Part shown: positions 12,125 through 22,060 of the stretch, one piece after another | Position numbering within the stretch: position 1 is the stretch's first letter | Layout of the letters: every line of letters begins with the position of its first letter | Source: Hypericum androsaemum | Lineage: Eukaryota > Streptophyta > Magnoliopsida > Malpighiales > Hypericaceae | Length of the DNA stretch: 64,000 bases | Reading direction: 5' to 3' | Assembly (NCBI GenBank): GCA_963995505.1 | Contig: OZ023180.1 | Location: 11,794,689-11,858,688 of the forward strand | Notes under the pieces: generated by a model | What the model was told of the DNA's origin: nothing | Seen by the model: the letters and a program-made list of their open reading frames with translations, nothing else | The model's database searches: none | Made by a program: the position numbers and the translations under genes

Positions 12125-12180
12125 CATGGCATTGGCTAGCCATGTGTCCTTCTTCACCACAGTCCTTACAGGTGACATTG
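12125..12180 (-). pseudogene. gag zinc knuckle of the Tat-like element
   Basis: Minus strand encodes TCKDCGEEGHMASQCH, an intact C-x2-C-x4-H-x4-C knuckle that binds RNA in the nucleocapsid part of gag. It sits between the capsid domain (12312-12823) and the protease, as expected. Confidence 0.85.
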
Positions 12181-12311
12181 ACTACAACCACTTTATGGGT
12201 AATGGAATAATCCTTAAGTTTCTTCTATAGTGTAGCTACATGTGCTTCTAATTGGGCCACTTGGGTGGCATCTGGATCTTATTTTACTAGCCTGGATGGA
12301 GCTAGAGCTCT

Positions 12312-12823
12312 TTAACCTGAGCATGCAGTTGTGGAGCTTACAAACTCCTTCAAGATCCTCAGAGCTTCCTTTCTAGGTTTCAGAGTCAACAATCCATCAT
12401 ATGTTGAGTCCAACATGGCCTTGCAGGGTACTTCCAAACCAAAGTAGAAGGTTTGTGAGAGATGTTTCTCTTTCATGTTATGGTATGAGTAGGATCTCTT
12501 CAACTCTTTAAAATGCTCCCAAGCTTCTCCTAGAGATTCATCCTTAAAGTGCATGAAGTTGTTGATTTCTTGGATGATTTTATCTATTTTTCTAAAGGAG
12601 AAGTATTTCCCGAGGAAGGCATCAACAAGCTCTTCCCAGATGGAGATGTTGGTCTCTCCCAAGTTGTTGTACCACCTCCTCGCCTTATCCTTTAGAGTAA
12701 AAGGGAATATCTTGAGCTTCAAGGCGTCATTGTTCATCCAGTGATTCTGATTGTGAGGAAGGTGGAGAGATGTCCACATAGGTCTTCAGAGTTTTGACCT
12801 CCAAATTCAATCGAGTTTGAGAT
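12312..12823 (-). pseudogene. gag capsid region of the Tat-like element
   Basis: The first 40 bp encode ISNSIEFGGQNSEDL and GHLSTFL in one frame, the standard start of the Athila/Tat retrotransposon gag domain. After a frameshift near 12745 the chain continues NNDALKLKIFPFTLKDKARR and W, then WEELVDAFLGKYF and NNFMHFKDESLGEAWEHFK. The family's FPFSLRDKA and 'FxQxxxESLxEAWERFK' blocks are recognisable. It is cut off at 12823, so its N-terminus is missing. Confidence 0.85.
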
Positions 12824-13043
12824 TAGCTGGGTTCTAGTATTGTGAGGTCCATTGGGCTTATGCTGTACCTGGGCTGGGAATTATAAATAGAATTGAACAT
12901 GGCTGAAAGGATTATTCTAAATTTTACATATTCTAAAAGAGACAGTTATCTCTTCTCCTTCCTTTCCTTCTATCTCTCTCTCTCTCTCCCTTCTTCTTCC
13001 AACAGTTTTGTCATTAATACCAGCTAAAGGCTTGGACTTTACA
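12824..13043 (+). repeat. 5' LTR of gypsy-1 (truncated)
   Basis: Matches 17887-18104 with scattered differences. It ends in ..actttaca just before the primer site. A pyrimidine-rich (tctctctctc) stretch precedes the end. The first ~80 bp present in the 3' copy are missing. Confidence 0.9.
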
Positions 13044-13057
13044 TGGTATCAGAGCCT
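13044..13057 (+). other. gypsy-1 primer binding site
   Basis: TGGTATCAGAGCC, complementary to the 3' end of plant initiator methionine tRNA, directly after the LTR. It primes minus-strand DNA synthesis. Confidence 0.95.
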
Positions 13058-13080
13058 CTCATCCTCGGATTGAGAAGCTA

Positions 13081-14180
13081 ATGACTCGTAAAAGAGCTAT
13101 GGAACAACCAAATCAAGGAATCGACCAATAATTGAGGAATCAGGTCGGGATCCTAGAGGAGGAAAACATCGAGCATCGAGCTCAGTTCGAAGAGCTTCGT
13201 GATCAAAAGGAGTTGATGGAAAACCTCAACCGTGAGATATTTGACTCTCTGGAGGCCACTCTGAAGTCATTTATGACTGCCATAGGAAAATCACCAGTGG
13301 TTGACCGAGATTCGCCTCTACTTCCTAACCCTCCGGGTCCCCAGAAGGAAAGCTACCATGGTGATTCAGGTGGGTCGCGAGCTGAAGAGAGTCGTCCGTA
13401 ACGCCAACCTTTGCCAGAAATGGTTTCTTAAAGGCTCGAGTTCGAAGGAATTCCTGAGATGAATCACCGACATCGCGTGGTAGAGCATCAAGAAATTATG
13501 CAGGTAATTCTTGGTTTGTTAAAGATTGATATTCCTTTCTTTTGTGGAATTAACCCTAGGGCTTGGATGCGAAGATATGAAAAGTACTTTAGGGTTAATC
13601 GAATCATGGATGAGAAAAAAATTGATGTAGCTAACCTTTACCTGGATGAGAGGGCAGATATCTGGTTCTTGTAATGGATATTGGATCATAGGAGGGCAAG
13701 GTGGGAAGAATTTGTTGAGGCCTTGTATCTAAGATTTGGTGACAGGGGTTATGATTCTTTAGTAAAAGAATTTAATCAATTGAGGTAAACTGGAAGTGTT
13801 GAAGATTACGTGAATAAGTTTGAAGAGCTTAAAGGGTTGATGCTATTAGAGAATAGACAGTTAACAGAGAAATACTTTGGCTGAAGAGGACATTAACGCT
13901 ATGGTATCTGCTGTTAGACCCGCATCGTTAGCTGAAGTAATTCGATCAGCAAAGTTGAACGAAACAACAATTTCGGCCATGTTCAACCACAGACAGCTTT
14001 ATAGGAATGTGGGAAGTGCAAATAGTGGAGCCACATATAACAAGAACACTAACTATTCACCTGGAAGTAGGAGTAACAGCTTTTCTAGCTCTAAGAGTAG
14101 TAGTGGTAGCAATAATGTGAGTAATAACAATTCTAGAATAGTCAAGAAGGAACCAACTTGTTATACATGTGGGGACAATT
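13081..14180 (+). pseudogene. gypsy-1 gag
   Basis: The ATG at 13081 opens a frame (MTRKRAMEQPN) that meets a TAA near 13129 and continues as LEEENIEHRAQFEELRDQKE, a coiled-coil-like N-terminus. The capsid core at 13500-13870 includes GINPRAWMRRYEKYF and ADIWFL. A Ser/Asn-rich linker follows, and then a zinc knuckle starting CYTCGDN that is broken by a TAG in place of the next codon (near 14180), with the remaining RGHVC after it. Multiple stops (13676, 13787, 14180) rule out function. Confidence 0.85.
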
Positions 14181-14230
14181 AGTTTAGAGGTCATGTTTGT
14201 GCTAACAAGAAGAAACCTACTCTCAACTCA

Positions 14231-15180
14231 TTGACTTGGGATGAACATGAAGAATTGGATAGTGAAGAGGAGTTGAATGAGGATAAGAAATGGTTTAGTG
14301 GAGCTGCAATCATTTCCTTACAAGCTGTTGAAGTAGACAATAATACTCAGTGTGGAACTTTGAAAGTGAAAGGCAAGAGTAAGGAGAAACCACTCTTGGT
14401 ATTGTTGGATTCAAGCAGCAAATTCAGCTTCATCGATGACAATGTGGTGTAGTCATTGTCTCTTAAGTCTGATTCAATCTCTCCAGTTGTTGTTACAGTA
14501 GCCAATGGTGAGAAGATGATGAGTAAAGACCAATGTAAGGGATTTGAGTGGGAGATGGGAGGCCACGAGTTCAATAGAGACATGCAAATCTTAAAACTTG
14601 GTAGTTATGATATATTTTAGGCACGGATTGGATGAAGGTTGAGAAACCTGGAACCTCAGTTGAGTTTGACTTCTGGAAAATGCAAGCCATTGTCAAAAAG
14701 GATGGAAAATTGACAGTGCTTAAGGGAATGACCGAAGATGATGTGCACAAGTTGCAGGTGATGAGAGTGGATGCTGAAGAATTGACTTCTGCAGAATGTT
14801 ATTATATGAGGTGTGAGCAACTGCATAAGGCAATAACAAAAGGAGTGGAGAGTCAAGTTAAAGAGATCTTTTGGTTGGCTGAGGTGGTTGAGAAAGTGCC
14901 AGGAAAGAAAATTCACTATATCAAGACTAAAGATATCAGTTTCCAGGCAGAATTGCAGAAGCTGTTGTCAAGGTTTGATGATATATTCCAAGAGCCTACT
15001 AAATTACCTCCTTCCAGGACATTTGATCATGAGATAACATTGATCCCAGATGCAAAACCTGTTAGTCAGAGGCCCTACAGATATCCCTATTTCCAGAAAA
15101 TAGAGATTGAAGATCAGGTTAAGGCATTACTTTAAGCTGGTTTATACAACCAAGCAGAAGTCCTTTCGCTTCTCCTGTCC
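14231..15180 (+). pseudogene. gypsy-1 protease and RT N-terminal linker
   Basis: LLVLLDSSSKFSFIDD (near 14392-14443) is the retropepsin site with DSS in place of the usual DSG. A stop follows at 14450. The segment 14632-15135 is the protease-RT connection (DILGTDWM-type start, EFDFWKMQ) and ends in the RT entry motif LPPSRTFDHEITLIPDAKPV and QRPYRYP. A stop at 15133 separates it from the RT palm. Confidence 0.8.
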
Positions 15181-16005
15181 TATTGGTGAAGAAAAAGGAA
15201 GGACCATGGCGTATGTGTATCAATTATAGACAGTTGAACAATATAACTGTGAAGAACAAGTTCCCAATTCCCATGATCGATGAGCTTTTGGATGAGCTAT
15301 ATGGTGCGACAGTGTTTTCAAAGCTTGATCTAAGGTCTGGTTATCACCAAATACGGATGAAAGTGGATGATATACCAAAGACAGCGTTCAGAACTCACCA
15401 TGGTCACTACGAATTCAAGGTAATGCCATTTAGTTTAACAAATGCATCAGCAAAGTTTTCAAGCTCTTATGAATGATGTGTTTGGTGAACATTTGAGAGA
15501 CATTATCTTAGTATTCTTCGATGACATACTAATATATAGTAAGAACTATAAGGAGCACATTAGGCACTTGACAATGACATTGGAAATATTCAGAAAGCAT
15601 CAATTCTTTGCTAAATTGAGCAAGTGCACATTTGGAGCAGGTCAAATTGAGTACTTGGTGCATGTTATAAATGTTGCAGGAGTTAGTACTGATCCAGCTA
15701 AGATTGAGGCGATGGCCACTTGGCAATTACCTCACAATATTGTCGATGTGAGAAGCTTTTTTGGTTTAACGGGTTATTACAAAAAGTTTATCAAGAATTA
15801 TGGTATAATCTGTAGACCCTTATATAATCTCTTGAAGAAGGGTGGGTTTGTGTGGAATTCTGCAGCAGACCTAGCTTTCTATCAGTTGAGAAATAGCATG
15901 ACTGAAGCTCCTGTATTGGCTCTTCCTGATTTCCATCAACCTTTTGTATTGGAGACTGATGCATGTAAGGATGGAATGGGAGCAGTTTTAATGTAGCAGG
16001 TTAGA
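15181..16005 (+). pseudogene. gypsy-1 reverse transcriptase
   Basis: Shows the RT blocks in order: [47 protein letters not shown] (first catalytic Asp), then after a frameshift near 15455 FFDDILIYSKNYKEHIRHL with the FDDIL catalytic pair, and HVINVAGVSTDPAKIEAM and FFGLTGYYKKFIKNY. A stop (TAG at 15994) breaks the early RNase H. Confidence 0.9.
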
Positions 16006-16290
16006 CCTTTGGCTTATCTGAGTCAGTCCTTTTGTCCTAGAAATGCTGGGAGATCAATTTATGAAAAAGAGTTATTGGCCGTGTTAGCAGCAGTGGAGAC
16101 CATACCTAGAAAATGGCTACTTTTACATAAAGATGGATCAATCAAGCATCACGTATTTGTTAGAACAAAAAGTGAACACAAGTCTGCAGAAGAAAGCCAT
16201 TTCGAAACTGCTTAGTCTGGACTTTTCTATTTTCTACAAAAAGGGAAAAGAAAATATTGCGGCTGATGCTTTATCCAGAAAGCATATTGA
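15930..16290 (+). pseudogene. gypsy-1 RNase H
   Basis: FVLETDACKDGMGAVLM holds the first catalytic Asp and is followed by a stop at 15994. Downstream come PLAYLSQSF, YEKELLAVLAAVE (catalytic Glu) and, after a frameshift, HPFL-type LLEQKVNTSLQKKAISKLL and AADALSRKH with the last conserved Asp. Confidence 0.85.
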
Positions 16291-16499
16291 AGAAGAATTG
16301 CAGACTCGAGGCGAGCTTCTCTCACTCTCGACCACTGTCATATTTCCTAAATGGCATTTGGAGATCATGGACTCTTATCAGCAAGATGCTTTTGCTCAAA
16401 AGCTGCAGACTAAGTTGTTAGTGGATGAAGGCGCAGAACCACATTATAAATTGACTGAGGGAATACTGAGATTTAAGGGACACACATATGTGGGAAGTT

Positions 16500-17824
16500 A
16501 TGGTCCTTTAAGATCCCATTTAGTAGAGGAAATGCACAAGGTAGCAATTGGTGGTCATTCTGGAATGGTGGGAAGTTATGATAGCATCAAGAAGTTGTTT
16601 TATTGGCCTGGACTAAAGAGAGAAGTACAAGCTGCAGTATCGCAATGTGATGTTTGTAAAGATGAGCAGGTTGCTTTTCCAGGTCTATTATAACCTCTGC
16701 CTATCCCTGAGCAAGCATGGTAGGATATCTCAATGGATTTTATTAAGGGAATACCAAAATTGCATGGGAAAGATGTCATCCTAGTGGTTGTAGACAGGTT
16801 CACGAAGTACAGTCTCTTCTTGGCATCAACACATCCTTTCTCTGCTCTGCAAGTGGCTAAATTACTAGTGGATGGGGTCTGCAAGCTACATGGAATTCCC
16901 AGAACTATGGTGTTTGATAGAGACAAGATTTTCACAAGCAAATTCTGGCAAGAACTTTTCACTCTCTTGGAAACTACAGTTTAACTTACTACTACATATC
17001 ATCCCCTAGGAGATGGCCAAACAGAAAGGGTGAATAGATGTCTTGAGACCTACTTGAGGTGCTACTGTTTTGAGAAACCCAAACTATGGTTCCAGTGGTT
17101 GGCTTTAGCTGAGTATTGGTACAACACTAACTATCATCAATCACTCAAGATGACACCATTTAAAGTTCTTTATGGCTATGCTGCACCTGAATTACCTGGA
17201 TGGCACGCACAATCGAGTACCATTGCTGCAGTTGATGATTATCTCGCAGCTCGGGTAGCTGTATTGAAGGTCATTGCTGCTAATTTACTCTGAGCCCAAA
17301 GCCGTATAAAGGTGCAAGCTGATAAACAAAGATCTGAACAAGAGTTTGAGGTGGGAGATTGGGTGTATCTAAAACTGCAGCCCTATAGACAAATAAGTGT
17401 GGAGATGAGAAGGAATCTTAAGCTGTCAGCGAAGTTTTATGGCCCTTATAAAATGCTACAGAAATATGGTAAAGTGGCATACAAGTTAGCATTTCCCAGG
17501 ATTAGTTTAATTCATCCTATCTTTCATGTTTCTTTGCTGAAAAGAGGGTTACCACCAGCTGCTGTGGTCATGCCTGAGCTGCCGACTATGAACACAGAAG
17601 GTGAATTCAATGTTCAACCTACTAGGATTGTTGCAGAGAGAAAATTGCAGAGGGGCAATCAGTTGGTTGATCAAGTTTTGGTGTCTTGGACCAATCTTAG
17701 TACTGATGATGATTCTTGGGAGGATTTAGCTAATGTCCGTACTAAATTTCCATCGATTGTTGTTGCTCATAACCTTGAGGACAAGGTTAGTCGAAGAGGG
17801 GGAGTTGAATGCACAGATCGATAA
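16500..17824 (+). pseudogene. gypsy-1 integrase with chromodomain-like tail
   Basis: The N-terminal zinc finger reads GGHSGMVGSYDSIKKLFYWP and QCDVCK (H..H..C..C). The catalytic core starts MDFIKGIPKLHGKDVILVVV (first Asp) and VFDRDKIFTSKFWQELF (second Asp). After a stop at 16982 come ERVNRCLETYL and WYNTNYHQSLKMTPF. GPYKMLQKYGKVAYKL and HPIFHVSLLKRG form the linker. The tail LVSWTNLSTDDDSWEDL and FPSIVV is chromodomain-like. Stops at 16691, 16982 and 17291 inactivate it. Confidence 0.9.
17793..17805 (+). other. gypsy-1 polypurine tract
   Basis: 'gaagagggggagt' directly before the inferred LTR start TGAATGCACAG at 17806. It sits at the end of the integrase frame, as usual in chromoviruses. 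Confidence 0.7.
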
Positions 17825-18104
17825 CGTGGCATTTACTGATTGGATGAAGAGGAAGACGCGGGAAAGTTGATAAAAGGCAGGTAAAGTAGCTAGGTTCTAG
17901 TATTGTGAGGTCCATTGGGCTTATGCTGTACCTGGGCCGGGAATTATAGATAGAATTGAACATGGCTGAAAGGATTATTCTGAATTTTAAATATTCTAAT
18001 AGAGACAGTTAACTCTTCTCCTTCCTTTCTTTCTCTCTCTCTCTCTCCCCCTTCTTCTTCCAACGGTTCTGCCATTAATCCCAGCCTAAGGCTTGAACTT
18101 TACA
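17806..18104 (+). repeat. 3' LTR of gypsy-1
   Basis: Starts TGAATGCACAG after the polypurine tract and ends ACTTTACA. The part from 17887 matches the 5' LTR. It inserted in an intron of the Apollo-like pseudogene, whose intron sequence resumes at 18105. Confidence 0.75.
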
Positions 18105-18210
18105 TAACACCAAAAGGACAACAAGCAAACAATTGGCGAGCACAGAGCAAGATGTTAGGGGCCAACTGACAAACAGTCCTGAGTTCTGAGAGGCAGCTGA
18201 TCAAACTCAC

Positions 18211-18683
18211 CTGCTGAGCAGAAACTTCACGAAGCGGGAACTCATAAAATGGATTGCAATAAGTGTTATGTACATAAATTATATGGACACTCTCATCCTT
18301 AAGTGCGCCAAGCAGCATCACCCTCCCATAACTGGCACTTGCACTGCTTGCCTCCCAACGAAAATCACAAGTGTACAAACTGCACCCCGCGAAACAAGAA
18401 CATGACTGCACCTAAGCAAACCAAAAAAAACCTAATTCTCGTCGAGGAATAAATACAGACACCTAGAGAGCATATCCCAACTCTGAAGTAAAGCCAAAAT
18501 AGCGCGTACCGGTATCAAGGACGCGGAGAAGGGAGACAGCTTGGCGGTGAGGCAGGAGTAGTAGATTGGGGCATTGGACCAGGTTGAGGTCAGGCCCTGG
18601 GTGTGTTCAGCGTGAAGGTGAGTGAGAAAGTAGGCCTAGCTTCCCACTTTCTATTTGTCCACCGAGAGTAGACCTTCCTCCAT
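18211..18683 (-). pseudogene. SNM1/Apollo-type metallo-beta-lactamase nuclease gene, 5' remnant
   Basis: The family (DCLRE1B/Apollo-like plant proteins) are 5' exonucleases for DNA cross-link repair and telomere ends. Exon 1 starts at the ATG at 18683 (MEEGLLSVDK), then has a TAG where a Trp is usual and another TAG before AYFLTHLHAEHTQGL. The catalytic H-x-H-x-D-H block is H-L-H-A-E-H, Asp replaced by Glu. APIYYSCLTAKL follows, then a frameshift before LRVLDTG. The part carrying the next His motif (AxHCPGS) is absent. Exon 2 is 18211-18411 (67 codons) with clean sites (ttgcttag acceptor, CAG/GTGAGT donor). It contains SLYTCDFRWE (family YTGDFRWE) and HNTYCNPFYEFP (family DNTYCNP), so two more conserved residues are changed. 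Downstream exons are missing beyond the gypsy-1 insertion at 18104. Confidence 0.88.
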
Positions 18684-18874
18684 TTAGAGGACGAGGGAGA
18701 GCCTGTCGCGTGGAAGGATTGGAGATGAGAGTGACCTGGTGTATCGAATTGGGGTCGGAGATTCCACTGGGCGGGGGGTAATTCACAAAAAGCTAGGGTT
18801 AGGTAGCTGCTGAGGAGGGAAGCACTGTTGCAACGGCTACGCCTGTATGTGATTCGGATTATTTAATAAAAAAG

Positions 18875-19982
18875 GGTAAATTATCCTCTGATCTCTGTGG
18901 TATTTGGACTTTGTATTTCAGAAATACATGTAATCATTCATGTAGTTTAGTTTTATTTATACTCTCGGTTCCCTTGTTGACGTTATCGACCTATTTTATT
19001 ATATTTTAATCAATAAAATGACTACTATGCCCTTATAATTAAAAAAATCTCCTCCCTCCTCCAATCCTCTCTCTTCCTCCCAACGATACAGAGATGACTA
19101 CATGCATTTTTTTGGGGGTAAAGGTTGAGAGGCACCAGCTCACTAATCTTTATTAACAACAAGCTAGCGCATAGGTTTGTGTACAACGAGGTAAGCAAAC
19201 TCCTTTAAGGTTGTCTAAATACACATCAAGGCAACAAGATAGCGAAGAGCTCAACAATACATAATCAAGCCCTAATGATAGGGCTTACTTAGAAAGGGCA
19301 TCAGCAACACTATTTCTCTCTCGCCATGTGTGCTATAACTATACCTCCATGCCTGATTCAAGAGGTACTTTGCTCGACCAATCAGGTTACGAAGCGCGTG
19401 GCGTGGTGCAACATCTCGACCAACCATTATTCGTCGATAACCATACTCACATGCCAGCTCAAGTCTCAAAGTCAGCGCCCAAAGCTCAGCCATAACAATT
19501 ATACAGAGGCCAATGCTCTTGGCATAACTCAGAATCCAATGTCCCCCAACATCTCGAAGGACACCTTCAGTGCCCAAGAATCCCGAATTCCCTGCTGAAG
19601 CCCCATCTATGTTCAACTTCATAAAGCCATCTGGAGGGGGGTCCAAGAAATTAGGGCCTCTCATCGTTGGGTGGTGGAGTCTTCGGGTTAACCATAACAC
19701 GAGCAAACTCCTGTGTCTGGGTAAGAATAAAGGAGGGAGAAGACCCCGGTGTAGTGCCTGGTCGAAAGGCCCCATCGTTGCCACTTCCATAGCCCAAGGA
19801 GGGCCCTCACTAGGTTCAGCAGTATCAAAAATGTTCTCTGAAATCCATGCCTTGAAATCAGCTACACTGAAGGTCGGCCGCCTGCTAAGGGAAAAGGCCA
19901 CCTACACATCCTTTGAGATCCTTCAATATAGATCAAATCGTTTATTTGACTATTTCTCAGGGATCTAGTGGTAATTTATCCA
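18875..19982. mobile_element. terminal-inverted-repeat element holding a LINE tail
   Basis: The left end (ggtaaattatcctctgatct, later 'tactctcggttccc' and 'aaaatgacta') and the right end read on the other strand (ggataaattaccactagatc, then 'caaataaacgatttgatc') are diverged inverted copies. The same terminal family bounds the element at 39.5-40.85 kb. The right arm is shorter here. The interior is mostly a LINE 3' end on the minus strand. No target duplication was found. Confidence 0.5.
19107..19905 (-). mobile_element. 5'-truncated LINE (LINE-B), RNase H end
   Basis: The minus-strand frame 19272-19901 (209 aa) includes DPPPDGFMKLNIDGASAGNS (first RNase H Asp; family motif KxNxDGAxxGN), VLRDVGGHWILSYAKSIG, AELWALTLRLELA (catalytic Glu) and RIMVGRD. 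On the plus strand T7 at 19107-19113 marks the poly(A) end. It is a 3' fragment only; most of the LINE is absent. The uninterrupted 209-codon frame makes it the best-preserved LINE piece in the window. Confidence 0.8.
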
Positions 19983-20556
19983 AAAATTGTCAAATACAAA
20001 ATAGTGTTAAAATTTAAAAATAATTCTAAGCGCTAACTAATTTTTTAAATAAAAATTATAGTGTTAGATCTCGGTTGCATAAAGTGATTGCATATTCTTT
20101 TGCATATTTTTTTAAATTTGAAAAATTTTTTAAGATATTTATTATTAGCTAATTTTTTCATCATCCTTCGTCGTCTAAATTATATAGAAATCCAGGAGTT
20201 ATTGAAATTTTCTATTAGTTAGTAAATATGATTGTAATTTTTTTGTGTGTGATTTATATATAGTCAAAATAATTGTTTTGGTGTATATTAATTTTAGACC
20301 AAACCTCGATTTTGGTATGAGAATCGTAGCTCTCATAATATAAGGTCCAATATATCACTTTAAAGGGCTGTACCGTATCTTCCAATCATTATAAGGTCCA
20401 ACGTATTACTAAAGAGAATAGTGCACATGATTCCTCTCAATTAACAACGTGGGATCGAATGTTTTAATAGGATAAACAAGGACAACTCTGTCATTATGAT
20501 GAATGCTGTTCAGACAACTCGGCTGGCTTGATCTAGAAACAAAGCTCACAGATTCT
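19983..20556. other. AT-rich DNA downstream of the LRR pseudogene
   Basis: No gene recognised. This is the 3' flank of the minus-strand LRR gene, so it may hold its old 3' UTR and terminator, but I see no decisive signal. Two copies of 'ataaggtccaa' (20340, 20391) are noted. Confidence 0.4.
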
Positions 20557-20767
20557 TCACAGGGCTCCCAGAGTTCCCTCACTCTGACTCCCCCGCATCG
20601 AGAGCTCTGATCTCAAGTGAAAAAATTTGCTATTCAGGTCCAAGTGGAGATGGTGATTGCCGGTCACAGCTCTATCTCCTCTCGGTGGAAGAACAGATCG
20701 ACCCTAGACCATTTTGGTGAGGTTACAGCCTGATTTTTACGGCTATGAACAGATGCGGATGACAACC
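20557..20767 (-). pseudogene. LRR pseudogene, C-terminal exon end
   Basis: Continues the tail after gypsy-2: SSASVHSRKNQAVTSPK, a 1-nt deletion near 20705, RSVLPPRGDRAVTGNHH, then LRSELSMRGSQSEGTLGAL and TGA (20559-20557). The last motif is the conserved end of the plant family. This places the 3' end of the gene ten kilobases from its previous exon. Confidence 0.88.
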
Positions 20768-21024
20768 TGTTATGAGAAGAAGACCTTTCTATAATAAGGC
20801 CAAATGTATAGGACTGTATTGAACTTTGGCTTAAACCGACTTAAGGGCCTATAAATAGGTAGCTTAGAAGTAGCTGTGATAATTCTAATATTTTTGACAT
20901 TAATCATGAGAAACAGAACGTTTCTTCTCTTCTTCCTCTATCTTTCTCTCTCTTCTATTCTCCAATCCCAAATTATATCCCCAATTCTATCTTAGAACCC
21001 TAATTTCCAATCAGTGAGATAACA
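20768..21024 (+). repeat. 5' LTR of gypsy-2
   Basis: 257 bp. It contains 'tataaatagg' near 20850 as a likely TATA box and a pyrimidine-rich stretch before the end. It differs from the 3' LTR by a few substitutions and short indels. Confidence 0.95.
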
Positions 21025-21027
21025 AAT

Positions 21028-21041
21028 TGGTATCAGAGCCC
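21028..21041 (+). other. gypsy-2 primer binding site
   Basis: TGGTATCAGAGCCC, matching the initiator methionine tRNA end, 3 bp after the LTR. Confidence 0.95.
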
Positions 21042-21067
21042 GCAATCTTCGGACGAATTGAGAGCTA

Positions 21068-22060
21068 ATGGCGAAGATGACAAAGGTGGATGAGCAAATC
21101 AAGGCATTGGAAGAAAATTTCTCGTCCAAGGTGACGAACCTAGAGAGGAATATGGATGTGAGGCACAACGAGTTGGACAAACACTTGAAGGAGAATACGA
21201 CGCGAATGGAGGAGAGCACGAGATGCATGGAGGCGATGATGGAGATGATGCATAGGGAAATCGCAGAGGGTTTCAAGAACTTCAATAACTTGAGGGGTAA
21301 AAGCATTAAGGAGGATCGTTGTTTACCCTTGTTTACTTCTCAATACGAAAATGGGTTAGGAGAACCTTCCGGCCAATTCTCGCATTCTGGGCATCTTCAA
21401 GAACGAAAAAAAGAGGTTCTAGGGCAAAGGCAACAACTCAGGGTTCTTGAGGAGGAAGGCGAGCAACACCGGCAACAGATGGAAGAGCTTCAGAAAGGGT
21501 CCGAGGATTTTTCTGATTAGTTCTCACAGATGATGACGAAGATGGAGGCTCGTTGGAATAAAAAGCTTGACGAACTGCTTGAGGCTATTAGGGAAAAAGC
21601 CTATGTGAAGGACAAATCGTATGAAGAGGACATGAATTCACCTATGCTTCCTTTACCAACTGATTTTGATTTGCCATGGATAATGGAAAAAGATGATGGT
21701 AGTGGTTCGAATGAGGAGAGGATGGATATTTCGGTCACTACTAAAGTTCCAGCTAGAGGCAATGGGTTCAAAAAGGATGTGAGACCTTCTTTGATTTTAT
21801 TTCTGCAAGATCTTCTTCATAGGGTGGATAAACCCGATTGCAAAGAATCCCAAGTCATTTTTGGAACATGTGACCCATCGATTGGGATGGGCGAGATCTC
21901 GAGGCAGCGCTCTACCCTTCCAGAATGGGTTCCAGAGCTAAACACCTTTCGAGAGGTAAATCACATAACTTATTTGTTCCAAAGGTCAGAAATTCTGTTG
22001 TTTCCTAGTTTCAAAAAATGTGCTTGGGTTGTGCAAGATGGGAAAGCTTTTCTTGAATAA
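21068..22060 (+). pseudogene. gypsy-2 gag-like coiled-coil region
   Basis: The frame 21068-21520 (150 aa, MAKMTKVDEQIKALEENF) is strongly charged with heptad-like spacing (VTNLERNMDVRHNELDKHL). A stop at 21518 is followed by 21530-22060 (MMTKMEARWNKKLDELLEAI). No capsid core or zinc knuckle is seen. The start agrees with gypsy-1, where the gag ATG also lies about 40 bp after the primer site. Confidence 0.7.

Larger units (their letters stand above)
7080..12823 (-). mobile_element. non-autonomous Tat-like Ty3/gypsy element (gag and protease only), 5' end missing
   Basis: Read on the minus strand the order is gag, zinc knuckle, protease, about 2 kb of non-coding DNA, a polypurine tract and the 3' LTR. 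No reverse transcriptase, RNase H or integrase is visible. The gag and protease are of the Athila/Tat type, and the tract before the LTR is the typical 'gaggacaagcaaagattt...atggggg' motif of that lineage. The 5' LTR and the start of gag are lost where gypsy-1 abuts at 12823/12824. It would have needed proteins from related elements to move. Confidence 0.8.
12824..18104 (+). mobile_element. Ty3/gypsy chromodomain retrotransposon (gypsy-1), decayed
   Basis: Order: truncated 5' LTR, initiator-Met primer site, gag, protease, reverse transcriptase, RNase H, integrase with chromodomain-like tail, polypurine tract, 3' LTR. That order and the short LTRs fit the chromovirus branch, possibly the Reina clade (inference). 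The 3' LTR appears to start at 17806, while the 5' LTR lacks about the first 80 bp and abuts Tat-like gag DNA at 12823. No target duplication is visible, so the 5' edge was probably lost by deletion or recombination. Several in-frame stops show it is inactive. Confidence 0.92.

Noticed and set aside
13044..13057. tRNA-like match at the primer binding sites (also 21028 and 45399)
   Set aside because: These are short complements of the tRNA 3' end next to LTRs, not tRNA genes; no cloverleaf is present.
16600..16962. 120-codon minus-strand ORF
   Set aside because: Antisense shadow of the gypsy-1 integrase.
12312..17824. Endogenous pararetrovirus (caulimovirid) as the source of the RT-bearing DNA
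   Set aside because: The order protease-RT-RNase H-integrase with LTRs and a chromodomain-like tail is that of Ty3/gypsy; no movement-protein or other virus-specific part is seen.
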